Of a DNA stretch of 64,000 nucleotides, positions 10,442 through 20,384 are shown piece by piece. How positions within the stretch are numbered: the first letter of the stretch is position 1; each line of letters opens with the position of its first letter. This DNA is from Amycolatopsis alkalitolerans (GTDB taxonomy: Bacteria; Actinomycetota; Actinomycetes; Mycobacteriales; Pseudonocardiaceae). Location of the stretch: positions 1-64,000 of the forward strand of contig NZ_VDFW01000035.1 in assembly GCF_006152065.1 (NCBI RefSeq), written 5' to 3'. Under the pieces are notes generated by a model. It worked only from the letters and a program-made list of their open reading frames with translations, searched no databases and had not been told where the DNA came from. Made by a program: the position numbers and the translations under genes.

Positions 10442-11914
10442 TCAGTAGCGGTAGTGCTCCGACTTGAACGGGCCCTCGACGTCGACGTCGATGTACTCGG
10501 CCTGCTCCTTGGTCAGCTTGGTGAGCTCACCGCCGAGGGCCTTCAGGTGGATCCGCGCGACCTTCTCGTCCAGTTTCTTGGGCAGCCGGTAAACCTCGTT
10601 GTCGTATTCCTCGTGTTTGGTGAACAGTTCGACCTGCGCGATGACCTGATTGGAGAAGCTGTTGGACATCACGAACGACGGGTGCCCGGTCGCGTTGCCC
10701 AGGTTGAGCAGGCGGCCCTCCGACAGCACGAGAATGCTGTGACCGTCCGGGAACACCCACTCGTCGACCTGCGGTTTGATGTTGATCCGCCGGATGCCCG
10801 GGTAGCGCGTCAGGCCCGCGATATCGATCTCGTTGTCGAAGTGGCCGATATTGCCCACGATGGTCTGATGCTTCATCCGCGCCATGTGCTCGGCCAGCAC
10901 CACATCCTTGTTCCCGGTCGTGGTGATCACGATGTCTGCCTCGGGCAGCGCGCTGTCCAGGGTCTTGACCTGGTAACCGTCCATCGTCGCCTGCAGCGCG
11001 CAGATCGGGTCGATCTCGGTGACGACCACCCGCGCGCCCTGGCCGGACAGCGACTCCGCGGCGCCCTTGCCCACGTCGCCGTACCCGCACACCACGGCGA
11101 CCTTCCCGCCGATCAGCACGTCGGTGCCGCGGTTGATGCCGTCGATGAGCGAATGCCGGATGCCGTAGCGGTTGTCGAACTTCGACTTGGTCACCGAGTC
11201 GTTCACGTTCATCGCCGGGAACAGCAACTTCCCCTGCGCCGCCAGCTGGTACAGGCGCAGCACACCGGTCGTGGTCTCCTCGGTCACCCCACGGATGCCC
11301 TGCCCGATCCGAGTCCACTTGCCCGCGTCCGCCTTCAGCGACTCGCGCAGGAGGTTCAGGAAGACCTTCCATTCGTCCGGGTCGCCCTCGTCCGCCGGCG
11401 GCACCACCGCGGCGGCCTCGTACTCGGTGCCGCGGTGCACCAGCATCGTCGCGTCGCCGCCGTCGTCGAGGATCATGTTCGGGCCCTCGCCGTCCCAGGT
11501 CAGCGCACGCTCGGTGCACCACCAGTACTCCTCGAGCGACTCGCCCTTCCACGCGAACACCGGAACCCCCTTGGGCTCCTCCATGCTCCCGTGCGGGCCC
11601 ACCACCACCGCGGCCGCCGCGTGATCCTGCGTGGAGAAGATGTTGCAGGAGGCCCACCGCACCTCCGCGCCCAGTGCCACCAGGGTCTCGATCAGCACCG
11701 CGGTCTGGACCGTCATGTGCAGCGATCCCGAGACGCGCGCGCCGCGCAGCGGGAACACCTCCGAGTACTCCTCGCGAAGCGCCATCAACCCCGGCATCTC
11801 ATGCTCCGCCAAGCGGATTTCCTTGCGGCCGAACTCGGCCAGCTCCAGATCCGCCACCGCGAACTCCACCCCATTGCGGGTGTCGTGCCACTTGGCAACG
11901 CTTTCGGGGGTCAT
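10442..11914 (-). CDS. ahcY: Adenosylhomocysteinase (S-adenosyl-L-homocysteine hydrolase)
   Basis: The 490-aa enzyme cleaves SAH to adenosine and homocysteine, recycling the methyl cycle in the cytosol. Visible signatures are the substrate-domain segment [14 protein letters not shown], the NAD-binding loop CGYGDVGKG, and the C-terminal [10 protein letters not shown]...SEHYRY ending with the conserved Lys/Tyr tail. The ATG at 11914 is preceded by GGAGG nine bases upstream; the frame remains open further upstream but without that support. I see no SAH-riboswitch-like structure in the short leader. Confidence 0.97.
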   Translation of the reverse strand: MTPESVAKWHDTRNGVEFAVADLELAEFGRKEIRLAEHEMPGLMALREEYSEVFPLRGARVSGSLHMTVQTAVLIETLVALGAEVRWASCNIFSTQDHAAAAVVVGPHGSMEEPKGVPVFAWKGESLEEYWWCTERALTWDGEGPNMILDDGGDATMLVHRGTEYEAAAVVPPADEGDPDEWKVFLNLLRESLKADAGKWTRIGQGIRGVTEETTTGVLRLYQLAAQGKLLFPAMNVNDSVTKSKFDNRYGIRHSLIDGINRGTDVLIGGKVAVVCGYGDVGKGAAESLSGQGARVVVTEIDPICALQATMDGYQVKTLDSALPEADIVITTTGNKDVVLAEHMARMKHQTIVGNIGHFDNEIDIAGLTRYPGIRRINIKPQVDEWVFPDGHSILVLSEGRLLNLGNATGHPSFVMSNSFSNQVIAQVELFTKHEEYDNEVYRLPKKLDEKVARIHLKALGGELTKLTKEQAEYIDVDVEGPFKSEHYRY

Positions 11915-11999
11915 AGGGCATTTCCTCCAAGGATCGGCGACACCTGAACAGTACCGTTGTCGGTTCATCGGCGAACACCCTCGAAGAAGGAGGCATCTA

Positions 12000-14303
12000 G
12001 TGGCGATTCCCGGCCCCGAAACCCGGGTCGTCGAGCTGCGGGTGCCCGGCGTCACCGGTACCACCGGCGAATCGCTGCTGGACGCGGTGAGCACGGTCGA
12101 AGTCGCGGGTGACGGGGTGGGCCGGCTGATCCGGCCGTCCGACCGGCTGCGCCGCCCGGCACCGGGCCCGGTGCTGCAGGCGCTGGGCCGTTCGGTCCCG
12201 CGGACGCTCGAAGGCTACCTGTGGGGCGCGATGACCTCCGGCGGCGCCGCGAAGGCGACCTGGGCCCTGCTGTTCCCCTTCTCACTTTCGAACGTGGCGC
12301 ACTGGATGCTCCCGCCGGTTCCGGACGGCAGCCGCACGGCCGCCGCGCTGGGTGCGGTGTGCCGGAGCCTGCTGCGGGTCGCGGGGCTGCTGCTGACGAT
12401 GCTGCTTATCGGGCAGCTCGCGGTGATCGCGCTCGACCTGTTCGCCACCCAGTGTCTCGCGCCCGGATCGACCTGCCTGCCGGTGGTTCCGGACTGGCTG
12501 CGCGCGCGGAGCGTCCTGCGCACGGTCGCCGGGCTGGTCCCGCTGGCGCTGGTGATCTTCGTGCTGTACCGGGTTTCCGGCACGAAGTGGACGGTCGCCG
12601 CGGAGGACGTCTCGCCGCGCCGCGGCCGCCTGCCCGGAGACCTCCTGCGAGCCGGCACGTCGGACCTGCGTCCCCTGCACGCCGTGGGCGCACTGGGCAC
12701 CGTGGCGCTGCTGGCCCTCGGCGGCCCGTTCCGTGCCCCGCACACGATGGCTGAGCTGATCGTCTGGATCTGCGCGCTCGCGCTCGTGGTGGCGACGCTG
12801 CTCACCGCCGCGGTCGGGGTGCGCTCGCTGCACCGGTGGGCCCGGCGCAGCGTGCTCGGCTTCGCGGCGCTGGTCCTGGCGGCCGTCATCCCGTTCCGGC
12901 CCACGCTGCCCGCCGGCTCGGATGCCACCGTGCAGGCGCTCGGGGCCGCGCTCCTGGTGGTTTCGGTACTGTTCGCCGTGCTGCTCGTGCCGGCAGCGCT
13001 GATGGCCCGGCGGCTCTGGCGTGACCAGCCGAAACGGCTGCGGCCGTGGCTCGGTGGCTGGGCCGCCGCCCCGGTGCTCGCGCTCGCGGTCCTGCTGGGC
13101 GGCGGCTTCGGCGCCGGGCTCGCGATCGCGTTGCGCAGGCTGGCCGGTGCGTCCGAACTGAAGCTGCCCGCCAGCTACACACCGGTCACCGTGCTGTGGG
13201 GCGGCGGGCTGGTGCTCGCCGGGCTGCTGTCGCTGCTCGGGTTCGCGGTCGCGGTGCCGCTGCGCCGCCGTCGCCGCGGTATCCCGGAAGTCGTGCGACT
13301 GCTGCAGGACAACCCCGGCGACGAGAAGGCCGCCGCGGCCGCGTGGGCCCGATCGGCGTGGGAACGGCGGCATCTGCACCAACTCGTGTCCGGGGTCGTG
13401 TTCGGGATGTCCGCCGGTGCGGCCGCGCTGCTGGTGGCGCACTACGGCTTCCGCCTCCGGCCCGGCTGGTTCGATCCGCTGTCCGCGCTCGGGGTATTCG
13501 CGCTCGGCGCGATGGCCGTCGGGCTGCTGCGCGTGGTCTACACCGCCGCCACGAAACCGGGCCGGAACAGGCATCTCGGCGCGCTGGCCGATCTCGTGTG
13601 CTTCTGGCCGCGTGTCGCGCACCCGGCCGTGCCGCCGTGTTACGCGCTGAAGGTCGTACCCGAACTCGCCGGCCGCGCGAAGGAACACCTCGCGGAGCCC
13701 AGCACCCGCGTCGTGCTGGGCGGTCACAACGTCGGCAGCGTTCTCGCGCTCATCGCGACCGCGCGGCTGATGCACGACCTGCCCGAACGCGACCGCGAAC
13801 GCGTCGGCCTGCTCACCGCGGGCTCGCCGCTGCAATGGGGTTACCAGCGAGCGTTCCCGGCGGTACTGCCGCAGCAGTCGCTGACCGCGCTCTACGGCGA
13901 ACTGGGCGGGCGCTGGCGCGGGCTCGCGCGCGGGACGGACATCTTCGGTGACGGGGTCGCGTCCTGGCGGCAGAAGGTGGTTGACGGCAAACTGCTCGGC
14001 CTCGGCTTCCTGCCCACCGGCGAGATCGGCGCGCTCGGCCCCGCCATGGCGGGCCCCACCGGGGCGCTCGTCCTCGGCGGTGACCACTGGCTACCCGACC
14101 CGATCCGCAACACGCCGGGCACCCGCCGCTGGGCGGCCGGTGTGCTCGGGCACAGCGACTACGAGGTCGATCCGGAGTGGGACCGCGCGGTCGCGATGGC
14201 CGCCGGTCTCGAATTTCCCGACGGGCCGTCCACGCGGCCCTTCGGTGAGCAGGTGCCGTTGTTTCCCGACCTACCGCGGTTCAACCTGAACGTCGCGCGG
14301 TGA
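12000..14303 (+). CDS. Large membrane protein with C-terminal hydrolase-like domain
   Basis: The 767-aa product begins [20 protein letters not shown] and carries many hydrophobic segments between about residues 110 and 540. The soluble C-terminal part has an alpha/beta-hydrolase-like elbow, [14 protein letters not shown], followed by [17 protein letters not shown], as in lipase-like membrane proteins. The usual nucleophile Ser of GHSxGS is Asn here (codon AAC), so catalysis is doubtful. GTG 12000 is fixed by AAGGAGG six bases upstream. It is divergent from ahcY. The function is unknown; a lipid-related role is only a guess. Confidence 0.75.
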   Translation: MAIPGPETRVVELRVPGVTGTTGESLLDAVSTVEVAGDGVGRLIRPSDRLRRPAPGPVLQALGRSVPRTLEGYLWGAMTSGGAAKATWALLFPFSLSNVAHWMLPPVPDGSRTAAALGAVCRSLLRVAGLLLTMLLIGQLAVIALDLFATQCLAPGSTCLPVVPDWLRARSVLRTVAGLVPLALVIFVLYRVSGTKWTVAAEDVSPRRGRLPGDLLRAGTSDLRPLHAVGALGTVALLALGGPFRAPHTMAELIVWICALALVVATLLTAAVGVRSLHRWARRSVLGFAALVLAAVIPFRPTLPAGSDATVQALGAALLVVSVLFAVLLVPAALMARRLWRDQPKRLRPWLGGWAAAPVLALAVLLGGGFGAGLAIALRRLAGASELKLPASYTPVTVLWGGGLVLAGLLSLLGFAVAVPLRRRRRGIPEVVRLLQDNPGDEKAAAAAWARSAWERRHLHQLVSGVVFGMSAGAAALLVAHYGFRLRPGWFDPLSALGVFALGAMAVGLLRVVYTAATKPGRNRHLGALADLVCFWPRVAHPAVPPCYALKVVPELAGRAKEHLAEPSTRVVLGGHNVGSVLALIATARLMHDLPERDRERVGLLTAGSPLQWGYQRAFPAVLPQQSLTALYGELGGRWRGLARGTDIFGDGVASWRQKVVDGKLLGLGFLPTGEIGALGPAMAGPTGALVLGGDHWLPDPIRNTPGTRRWAAGVLGHSDYEVDPEWDRAVAMAAGLEFPDGPSTRPFGEQVPLFPDLPRFNLNVAR

Positions 14304-14385
14304 GCGTGAAGATACCGGCGCCGATCACGACCGCGACACCGAGCACCGTCGGGTCCTGGATAGCCCGGCGGGATGAAGCGGCGAA

Positions 14386-15303
14386 TCAGACCGTCTGCCG
14401 GTCCAGGTCGGGCTCGAGGTAGATGAGCCGCGCGACCGGCACCTTCGCCCGCACCCGTGCCTCGGCCTCGTCGATCGCGCGCGCGATCCGCGGCAGGTCG
14501 AGGTTCGGCGACAGCGCCAGCTTCGCGGCGATGAGCAGCTCGTCGGGGCCGAGGTACTGGGTGCGGATGTGGATCACACGCTCGACGTCCTCGCCGGCGG
14601 TCAGCTCGGCGACGATCTGCTCGAGCTGCACGTCCGTGGCGCCCTCGCCGATGAGCAGGCTCTTCATCTCGACGATCAGGATGATCGCGATCACCCCGAG
14701 CAGGGTGCCGATCATGATCGTGCCGATACCGTCCCATACGGGTTCGCCGGTCAGCTCCGAGAGACCGACACCGAGGAGCGCGAACACGAGACCGAGCAGC
14801 GCCCCGCTGTCTTCGAGGAGTACCACGGGCAGTTCCGGCGTGCGCGCCTGCCGGATGAAACCCCACCAGCTCGCCGTACCCTTGATCTTGCGGGACTCGC
14901 CCATCGCGGTGACGAAGCTGTAGCCCTCGAGCCCGATCGCGACGACCAGGATGAGCACGGCGACCAGCGGCGAGGTCAGCGGCTCGGGATGCTCGACCTT
15001 GTGGATGCCTTCGTACAGCGCGAACACCGAGCCCAGCGTGAACAGCATCAGCGCGACGACGAACGAGTAGAAGTACCGGTCGCGGCCGTAGCCGAACGGG
15101 TGCTCACGGGTCGCCTTGCGCCGCGACGTGCGCTGCCCGAGCAGCAGCAGGCCCTGGTTCGACGTGTCGGCGAGCGAGTGCACCGACTCCGCGAGCATCG
15201 ACGAGGACCCGGTGAACAGGAACCCGACGAACTTCGCCACGGCTATCCCGGCGTTGGCGCCGAGTGCCGCGAGAATCGCCTTCGTTCCGCCGCCTGCCGA
15301 CAC
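14386..15303 (-). CDS. Cation diffusion facilitator family transporter
   Basis: This 305-aa CDF protein should export Zn2+/Co2+/Mn2+-like ions by proton exchange. It has about six transmembrane helices. The first metal site is recognisable as AESVHSLADTSNQ (HxxAD-type) in TM2, and a second acidic site EDSGALLG in TM5. A C-terminal cytoplasmic domain ends LIYLEPDLDRQ. The EDSGALLG form resembles the SLC30A9-like branch, so zinc specificity is uncertain. It is convergent with the membrane protein gene upstream in the window. Confidence 0.88.
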   Translation of the reverse strand: MSAGGGTKAILAALGANAGIAVAKFVGFLFTGSSSMLAESVHSLADTSNQGLLLLGQRTSRRKATREHPFGYGRDRYFYSFVVALMLFTLGSVFALYEGIHKVEHPEPLTSPLVAVLILVVAIGLEGYSFVTAMGESRKIKGTASWWGFIRQARTPELPVVLLEDSGALLGLVFALLGVGLSELTGEPVWDGIGTIMIGTLLGVIAIILIVEMKSLLIGEGATDVQLEQIVAELTAGEDVERVIHIRTQYLGPDELLIAAKLALSPNLDLPRIARAIDEAEARVRAKVPVARLIYLEPDLDRQTV

Positions 15304-15360
15304 ACTGACCCCCTGCGGTACTTCCCGAATTGTCCGGGCTGAAGCCTACGGGGCAGGCGA

Positions 15361-15840
15361 TCAGCGCAGCAGCGGGAGCCCTCCGACGAGCTTGCCGATC
15401 CTGTTGCGCGGCCCGACCAGGCTCACCGCGTAGTAGCTCAGGTCGCCTTCTTCGCCGCCTTCGATCGCGGTCCGGTACTCCGGGTAGCTGTGGCTCGCCT
15501 GCGCTTGCTTGGACATGTCCGCGACGAACAGGCTGTCCTTGGTCATCGCCTTCGCGCGGATCTCGCACACCTTCTCCGCGTCCGCGGCGAGGATCGAGCA
15601 GCCGCTCCACGGCAGGCCTGGGTGCGGTGAACCGGAGGCGTCCGTGACCTCGGCGCCGACCATCCCGGGCAGTACGGCGGCCACGGCGGCGCCGAGGCAG
15701 GCCGTCGCGTTCGCGACCAAGCCGGGGCCGAGCGACTGGTCGGCGACGATGACCCACTTCAGCTTCGCCGTCCGGATGCCCGCGCCCTCTCGAACGTCCG
15801 CCTCGAGGATCGCCCGTAGTTCCTGATGTTCTGTGGTCAT
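15361..15840 (-). CDS. DUF2000 family protein
   Basis: The product is 159 aa starting MTTEHQELRA. The core KWVIVADQSLGPGLVANATACLGAA and the ASHSYPEYRTAI segment are typical of the DUF2000 family, whose function is unknown. The gene is divergent from an Lrp-type regulator with only 71 bases between the starts. There is no Shine-Dalgarno site; TAGGTT lies eight bases before the ATG, suggesting leaderless transcription. The context suggests regulation by the neighbour. Confidence 0.85.
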   Translation of the reverse strand: MTTEHQELRAILEADVREGAGIRTAKLKWVIVADQSLGPGLVANATACLGAAVAAVLPGMVGAEVTDASGSPHPGLPWSGCSILAADAEKVCEIRAKAMTKDSLFVADMSKQAQASHSYPEYRTAIEGGEEGDLSYYAVSLVGPRNRIGKLVGGLPLLR

Positions 15841-15841
15841 G

Positions 15842-15898
15842 TTTGCAGAACCTAGGCAAAGATTGTGGTCGGTTCCAGCGGTGCCGAACTTCATTCGG
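15842..15898. promoter_or_regulatory. Shared operator region between DUF2000 gene and Lrp gene
   Basis: Two inverted repeats lie in the 71-base divergent gap: TTTGC-N9-GCAAA (15842-15860), touching the DUF2000 start, and CCGAA-N5-TTCGG (15884-15898), about 14 bases before the Lrp gene start. Both fit dyads bound by a dimeric Lrp-type regulator. Confidence 0.55.
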
Positions 15899-15911
15899 AA
15901 TAATAGCGGCC

Positions 15912-16385
15912 ATGGCGGAGCTGGACGAACTAGATCAGGCACTGTTGCGGGAACTGCAGCGCGACGCACGGCGGACCAATCGCGAACTGGCCGCCGCGAC
16001 GGGCGTCTCGCCGTCCACTTCGCTGGAGCGCGTGCGGTCGCTACGCGAACGCGGCGTCATCCGCGGCTACCGGCTCGACCTGGACTTCGCGAAGATCGGC
16101 CGTCCCGTGCAGGCGCTCATCGCACTGCGGGTCCACCCGCCGAAACGGCAGGTCATCGAGGCGTTCCGGGAATGGGTCGCGCTGCTGCCCGAGACGGTCG
16201 GCGTGTTCGTCGTCACCGGCGGCGAGGACTTCCTGGTGCACGTGGCGGTGCCGGACAACGACGCGCTGTACGCGTTCGTCATCGACCGCCTGACCCAACG
16301 CCCGGAGGTGGCCGACGTGCGGACGAGCGTCGTGTTCGAGCACATCCGGCCGCGCGTGATCGCACCCGCGAAGCGGAACGCTTAA
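15912..16385 (+). CDS. Lrp/AsnC family transcriptional regulator
   Basis: The 157-aa protein has an N-terminal winged helix (ELDQALLRELQRDARRTNRELAAATGVS...RVRSLRERGVIRGY) and a C-terminal RAM/effector domain (about 70-150, with VTGGEDFLVHVAVPDNDALYAFV). Such regulators sense amino acids or related small molecules. TAATAG lies five bases before the ATG with no ribosome site, so it is probably leaderless. The obvious target is the divergent DUF2000 gene and itself. It ends in a 4-base overlap with the convergent manA. Confidence 0.92.
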   Translation: MAELDELDQALLRELQRDARRTNRELAAATGVSPSTSLERVRSLRERGVIRGYRLDLDFAKIGRPVQALIALRVHPPKRQVIEAFREWVALLPETVGVFVVTGGEDFLVHVAVPDNDALYAFVIDRLTQRPEVADVRTSVVFEHIRPRVIAPAKRNA

Positions 16386-17602
16386 CGGCCCGACGTCGCC
16401 TTGAACAGCTGGGTGCGACCCTCGCCGGAAGGGCGGACGTGCACCGGCGGGTCCGATGCGGGCAGCCACATCGACTGGCCCCGCCGCAGTTCCAGCTCCG
16501 CGCCGCTCTCGGCGCGCACCAGGACGCGGCCCGCCGTGCACAGCAGGATCTGCGGCTTCCCGGTCTCCACTCGCAAGTCCGCCTGCTCGCCCGCCGCCCA
16601 GTCGCAGCGCGACAGCTCGAACTCGGGCGCGCCGGTGTGGTAGATCGCGCCGCACGCGCTCGGCTCACCGGACAGCACCGGCATGTCACAGCAGGTGAAG
16701 TCGACCACCCGCAGCAGCTCCGGCACGTCCACGTGCTTCGGCGTGAGCCCGCAGCGCAGGATGTTGTCGGAGTTCGCGAGGATCTCCACCGCCGTGCCGT
16801 GCAGGTACAGGTGCAGGTTCCCGGCCGGCAGGTAGATCGCCTCGCCCGCGCGCAGCGTCAGCCGGTTCAGCAACAGCGCCGCCAGCACGCCCGCGTCCCG
16901 CGGATGCGCCTCCCCCAGCTCAAGGATCGTGCGGCATTCCGTGTCGAACTCGCCGTGGTCCTTCACATGCAGCACACACGCGTCGAGCACCTCGGGCAGC
17001 AACTCGTCGAGCGTCGCCTGCGGCAGCGTGATCCACGTGGTGAACAGCGCCCGCATCCCGTCGGAATCCGGCTGCGCCGCGAGCAGTTCCGTGTACTTCG
17101 CCAGCCCCGGTGTCTCAACCGCCCGCAGCAGCTTGATCGTCCGTGCCGGCTCGCGGAACCCGGCGAGCGCGTGGAACTCCGTCAGCGCGCACACCAGCTC
17201 CGGTTTCGCCGTCGGGTCCGGGTAGTTGCGGTTCGGCGCGTCCCGCGCGATGCCCAGCGCCTCCTCACGCGCGTGCCCCTCCGCCGACTGCTCCGCAGAC
17301 GGGTGCGCCTGCATCGACAACGGCTCCTCCACCGCGAGGATCTTCAGCAGGAACGGCAACCGGTTGTTCCACCGCCGCGCGCACTCCGGGCCGAGATGCC
17401 CCTGCGGATCCGACTCGATCAGCTCCAGCAGGCTGCGCTCCTCGCCATCGCCACCGACGATGCGCGAAGGGTCACCGGGGTGGGCACCCATCCACAGCTC
17501 TGCCTCGGGATGAGGCGCCGGCACCTCGCGTCCCAGCAGCTCCGGGATCGTCGTCCTGGAACCCCACGCGTAGGGCCGCACGGCATTGCGGAGCAGCTCC
17601 AC
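16382..17602 (-). CDS. manA: Mannose-6-phosphate isomerase, class I
   Basis: The 406-aa enzyme interconverts fructose-6-P and mannose-6-P and feeds GDP-mannose for mannolipids and glycans. The N-terminus (AVRPYAWGSRTTIPELLG), the zinc-site segments (ELWMGAHP; LSMQAHP with metal His; ALTEFHALAGFR) and the C-terminal cupin (RAGEAIYLPAGNLHLYL) are clear. It is the last gene of the manB-Trm112-SIS-manA group, matching the manA/manB neighbourhood of mycobacteria. Confidence 0.96.
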   Translation of the reverse strand: MELLRNAVRPYAWGSRTTIPELLGREVPAPHPEAELWMGAHPGDPSRIVGGDGEERSLLELIESDPQGHLGPECARRWNNRLPFLLKILAVEEPLSMQAHPSAEQSAEGHAREEALGIARDAPNRNYPDPTAKPELVCALTEFHALAGFREPARTIKLLRAVETPGLAKYTELLAAQPDSDGMRALFTTWITLPQATLDELLPEVLDACVLHVKDHGEFDTECRTILELGEAHPRDAGVLAALLLNRLTLRAGEAIYLPAGNLHLYLHGTAVEILANSDNILRCGLTPKHVDVPELLRVVDFTCCDMPVLSGEPSACGAIYHTGAPEFELSRCDWAAGEQADLRVETGKPQILLCTAGRVLVRAESGAELELRRGQSMWLPASDPPVHVRPSGEGRTQLFKATSGR

Positions 17603-17653
17603 TGTTGTCTCAACTCCTCGGCACCCGCCCGGTGGCAGGTGGTGTTCGGCCGG

Positions 17654-18757
17654 TTACGCCGTGGCCGGCGCGTACTGACCGGCTCCCCCCATGCTTCCCG
17701 CCGCGAGCCCGAGATAGACCGCGGCAAGCTCGAACCGTAGCGCGAGTACCCCCGCGCGAACAGGCTCATCGCCGCCGATCTCGTCACCGGGGGCGATGAT
17801 TCCGGCCCCGGGCAGGGTATGCGAGGCCTCGTACCTGGCCGCGTCCGCGGTGGGCCCACCGTGCACGGCCAGCAGCAGGACCCGCGGTTTCGGGCCCATC
17901 TCGTCGAAATCGGGGTCAGCGAAGATGTCCCGCTCTCCGGAGCCCGCGACCGCCGCGCGATGCAGCGCGGGGCGGGCGAGCGCCTGGCGGTAGTCCGCCG
18001 CGTCGCACACCACTCCCGCGTAGGCACCGAGCGCGTACGCCCCGTGTTCGGCGACCGCGACCGCCAGCGGGTCGAGGCCCCACAGCATCGGCACCCGGTC
18101 GGCCAGGCTCAGCGCCAGCCCCTTCGCCGGGTTCGAGAACGTGTCACGGCCGAGATGCCCTCGTTCGGCCTCCGCGTCGAGCTGGTCGGCGAGCGCCTCG
18201 ACGTCGGCGACCAGCAGGCCGAGCGCGTTCGCGGTGAGCAGCCCGGCGGCCAAGCCGCGCGCGAAGGTCAGCTCGGGCGGCACCGGGACCCGCGGCGCGA
18301 GCAGCACGCCCTTGCCCGCGCCCGAGGCCGCGACCGGCCCCTCTTCCGGCGCCGACAGCACCACGGTCGCGCCGTACCGGCTCGCCCGCTCGATGCCCGC
18401 AGCGAGCTCACGGTCCGCGGGGTCGTCCGTATGCGCGAACACCACGTCCAGCGTGCCGACCCAGCTCGGCACGGCATCGGTCACCACCACCGGCGACGGG
18501 CACGACGGCGCGAGCAGGGCGGCCAGCAGCTTCGTCACCGCGCGCCCGACCCCTGGCCGCACGACGAAGACCAGGGCGCGCGGGCGGCCGAGGTCCAGCC
18601 GGTCGGCCAGCTCGGCCTCGACGGCACGTTCGATGGTCGACCGGACCTGGGCGCCCGCCATCGCCGCGGCCCGCAGAAGCCCCGCCGAATCGGCCTCCGC
18701 CAGCCGGGCGGGGTCGTCCAGGAGCGTGTCGTCAAGCACCGCTGGCACTGGACTCAC
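17654..18757 (-). CDS. SIS-domain protein, phosphoglucose/phosphomannose isomerase-like
   Basis: The 367-aa protein resembles the SIS-fold, PGI/PMI-like proteins encoded between manB and manA in actinobacteria (Rv3256c-type). The sequence is Ala-rich with a FSNPAKGLALSLADRVPMLWG segment in the second SIS half. Whether it is a real isomerase is unclear because I do not see a full catalytic set. The GTG at 18757 overlaps the Trm112 gene by 26 bases; internal GTG codons are possible alternatives. The context suggests a role in hexose-phosphate supply. Confidence 0.8.
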   Translation of the reverse strand: MSPVPAVLDDTLLDDPARLAEADSAGLLRAAAMAGAQVRSTIERAVEAELADRLDLGRPRALVFVVRPGVGRAVTKLLAALLAPSCPSPVVVTDAVPSWVGTLDVVFAHTDDPADRELAAGIERASRYGATVVLSAPEEGPVAASGAGKGVLLAPRVPVPPELTFARGLAAGLLTANALGLLVADVEALADQLDAEAERGHLGRDTFSNPAKGLALSLADRVPMLWGLDPLAVAVAEHGAYALGAYAGVVCDAADYRQALARPALHRAAVAGSGERDIFADPDFDEMGPKPRVLLLAVHGGPTADAARYEASHTLPGAGIIAPGDEIGGDEPVRAGVLALRFELAAVYLGLAAGSMGGAGQYAPATA

Positions 18758-18944
18758 TGGGTTCGGTGGCCTCCTCGAGCAGCAGCACCGGGATCCCGTC
18801 CCGCACCGGGAACACCCGCCCGCACGAGGTGCAGGTCAGCGCGTCGGCTTCGGGGTCATCCGGGGTGCCAGGCCGCAACGGGGCGTGATCCGGCGACGGG
18901 CACGCGAGAATCTCCAGCAGCTGGGCATCAAGCGCGATAGCCAT
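18732..18944 (-). CDS. Trm112 family zinc-binding small protein
   Basis: A 70-aa protein beginning MAIALDAQLLEILACPSPDHAPL. One Cys lies in LACPSPDH and two in LTCTSCGRVFPVRDGIPVLL, a zinc-ribbon-like Trm112/YcaR layout. In eukaryotes Trm112 activates methyltransferases; bacterial members are poorly understood. It sits between manB (28 bases upstream) and the SIS gene (overlapping), a conserved actinobacterial position. Confidence 0.88.
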   Translation of the reverse strand: MAIALDAQLLEILACPSPDHAPLRPGTPDDPEADALTCTSCGRVFPVRDGIPVLLLEEATEPSESSASGA

Positions 18945-18972
18945 ATCTTCTCCTTACCACGCGCTCCGGCTG

Positions 18973-20328
18973 TCAACCACGGACGATCGCCAGCACTTCG
19001 TCGGTCAGCGCGCGCACCGCGTCGTCGTCCGGGGCTTCGACGTTGAGTCGCAGCAGGGGTTCGGTGTTGGACGGGCGCAGGTTGAACCACGAGCCGCCGG
19101 GCAGCTGCACGGTCAGCCCGTCCAGCTCGTCGGTGGTCACGCCCGTCCGCGCGGCGAACGCGTCCTTCACCGCCGACTGGCGGGCCACCTGGTCCTCGAC
19201 CGTCGAGTTGACCTCACCGGAGGCCGCGTACCGCTTGTACTTGGCGGTCAGTTCCGAGAGCGGCCGGTCCTGCTCGCCGAGCGCGGCCAGCACGTGCAGC
19301 GCCGCGAGCATCCCGGTGTCCGCACGCCAGAAGTCACGGAAGTAGTAATGCGCCGAGTGCTCGCCGCCGAAGATGGCGCCGGTGCGGGCCATCTCCTCCT
19401 TGATGAACGAGTGCCCGACGCGGGTGCGCACGGGTTTCCCGCCGTGCTCGGTCACGATCTCCGGCACGGCGTGCGACGTGATCAGGTTGTGGATGATCGT
19501 CGCGCCCGGCTCCTTGGCCAGCTCGCGGGTCGCGACCAGCGCGGTGATCGCGCTCGGCGAAACCGGGTCGCCGTGCTCGTCGACGACGAAGCAGCGGTCC
19601 GCGTCGCCGTCGAAGGCCAGGCCCGCGTCGGCGCCGACCTCGCGCACCTTCGCCTGCAGGTCCACGAGGTTCTTCGGGTCCAGCGGGTTGGCCTCGTGGT
19701 TGGGGAAGCTGCCGTCGAGTTCGAAGTACATCGGCACGAGGTCGATCGGCAGCCCCTCGAACACCGTCGGCACCGTGTGCCCGCCCATGCCGTTACCGGC
19801 GTCGACGACGATCTTCAGCGGGCGGCTGCCCGACAGGTCGACCAGACCGCGCAGGTACGCCGCGTAGTCGGCGAGCACGTCCCGCTCGGTGGTGGTGCCC
19901 GGCTGGCCCTCGAACGCGGGCACGCCCTGCTCGACGGTGTCGCGGATCTCCGCGAGGCCCGAATCCTGCCCGACCGGCGCGGCGCCGGGACGGCACATCT
20001 TGATCCCGTTGTACCTGGCCGGGTTGTGGCTCGCGGTGAACTGCGCGCCGGCGAGGTTGAGGGAACCGGAGGCGAAGTAGAGCTGGTCGGTGCTCGCGAG
20101 GCCGATCGAGACGACGTCGAGGCCCTGCGAGGTCACGCCCTCGGCGAACGCGCGGGCCAGTTCGGGCGAGGACTCGCGCATGTCGTGACCGATGACGACG
20201 GCCGGCGACTCGGGCTTGATCAGCAGCGCGAACGCGGCGCCGAAATCGCGCACGAGCCCGGCGTTCAGCTGCTCGCCGACCACTCCACGGATGTCGTAGG
20301 CCTTGACGATGGCCGACAGGTCTGACAC
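18973..20328 (-). CDS. manB: Phosphomannomutase/phosphoglucomutase
   Basis: The 451-aa enzyme converts mannose-6-P to mannose-1-P (and probably glucose phosphates). The four domains are recognisable: VKAYDIRGVVG at the start, the phosphoserine loop TASHNPARYNG, the metal loop AFDGDADRCF, the sugar loop GGEHSAHYYF, and the phosphate-binding RPSNTEPLLRLNVE at the C-terminus. Together with manA downstream it links fructose-6-P to GDP-mannose synthesis. Confidence 0.96.
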   Translation of the reverse strand: MSDLSAIVKAYDIRGVVGEQLNAGLVRDFGAAFALLIKPESPAVVIGHDMRESSPELARAFAEGVTSQGLDVVSIGLASTDQLYFASGSLNLAGAQFTASHNPARYNGIKMCRPGAAPVGQDSGLAEIRDTVEQGVPAFEGQPGTTTERDVLADYAAYLRGLVDLSGSRPLKIVVDAGNGMGGHTVPTVFEGLPIDLVPMYFELDGSFPNHEANPLDPKNLVDLQAKVREVGADAGLAFDGDADRCFVVDEHGDPVSPSAITALVATRELAKEPGATIIHNLITSHAVPEIVTEHGGKPVRTRVGHSFIKEEMARTGAIFGGEHSAHYYFRDFWRADTGMLAALHVLAALGEQDRPLSELTAKYKRYAASGEVNSTVEDQVARQSAVKDAFAARTGVTTDELDGLTVQLPGGSWFNLRPSNTEPLLRLNVEAPDDDAVRALTDEVLAIVRG

Positions 20329-20384
20329 GCGCTTCTCCCCGGCAGTTCGACGGATTCAGATGCCGGAAAGCGTACCGGGGATGG

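Noticed and set aside
11915-11999. Possible SAH riboswitch in the ahcY leader
   Set aside because: The leader is short and I see no conserved riboswitch core; divergent promoters fill the space.
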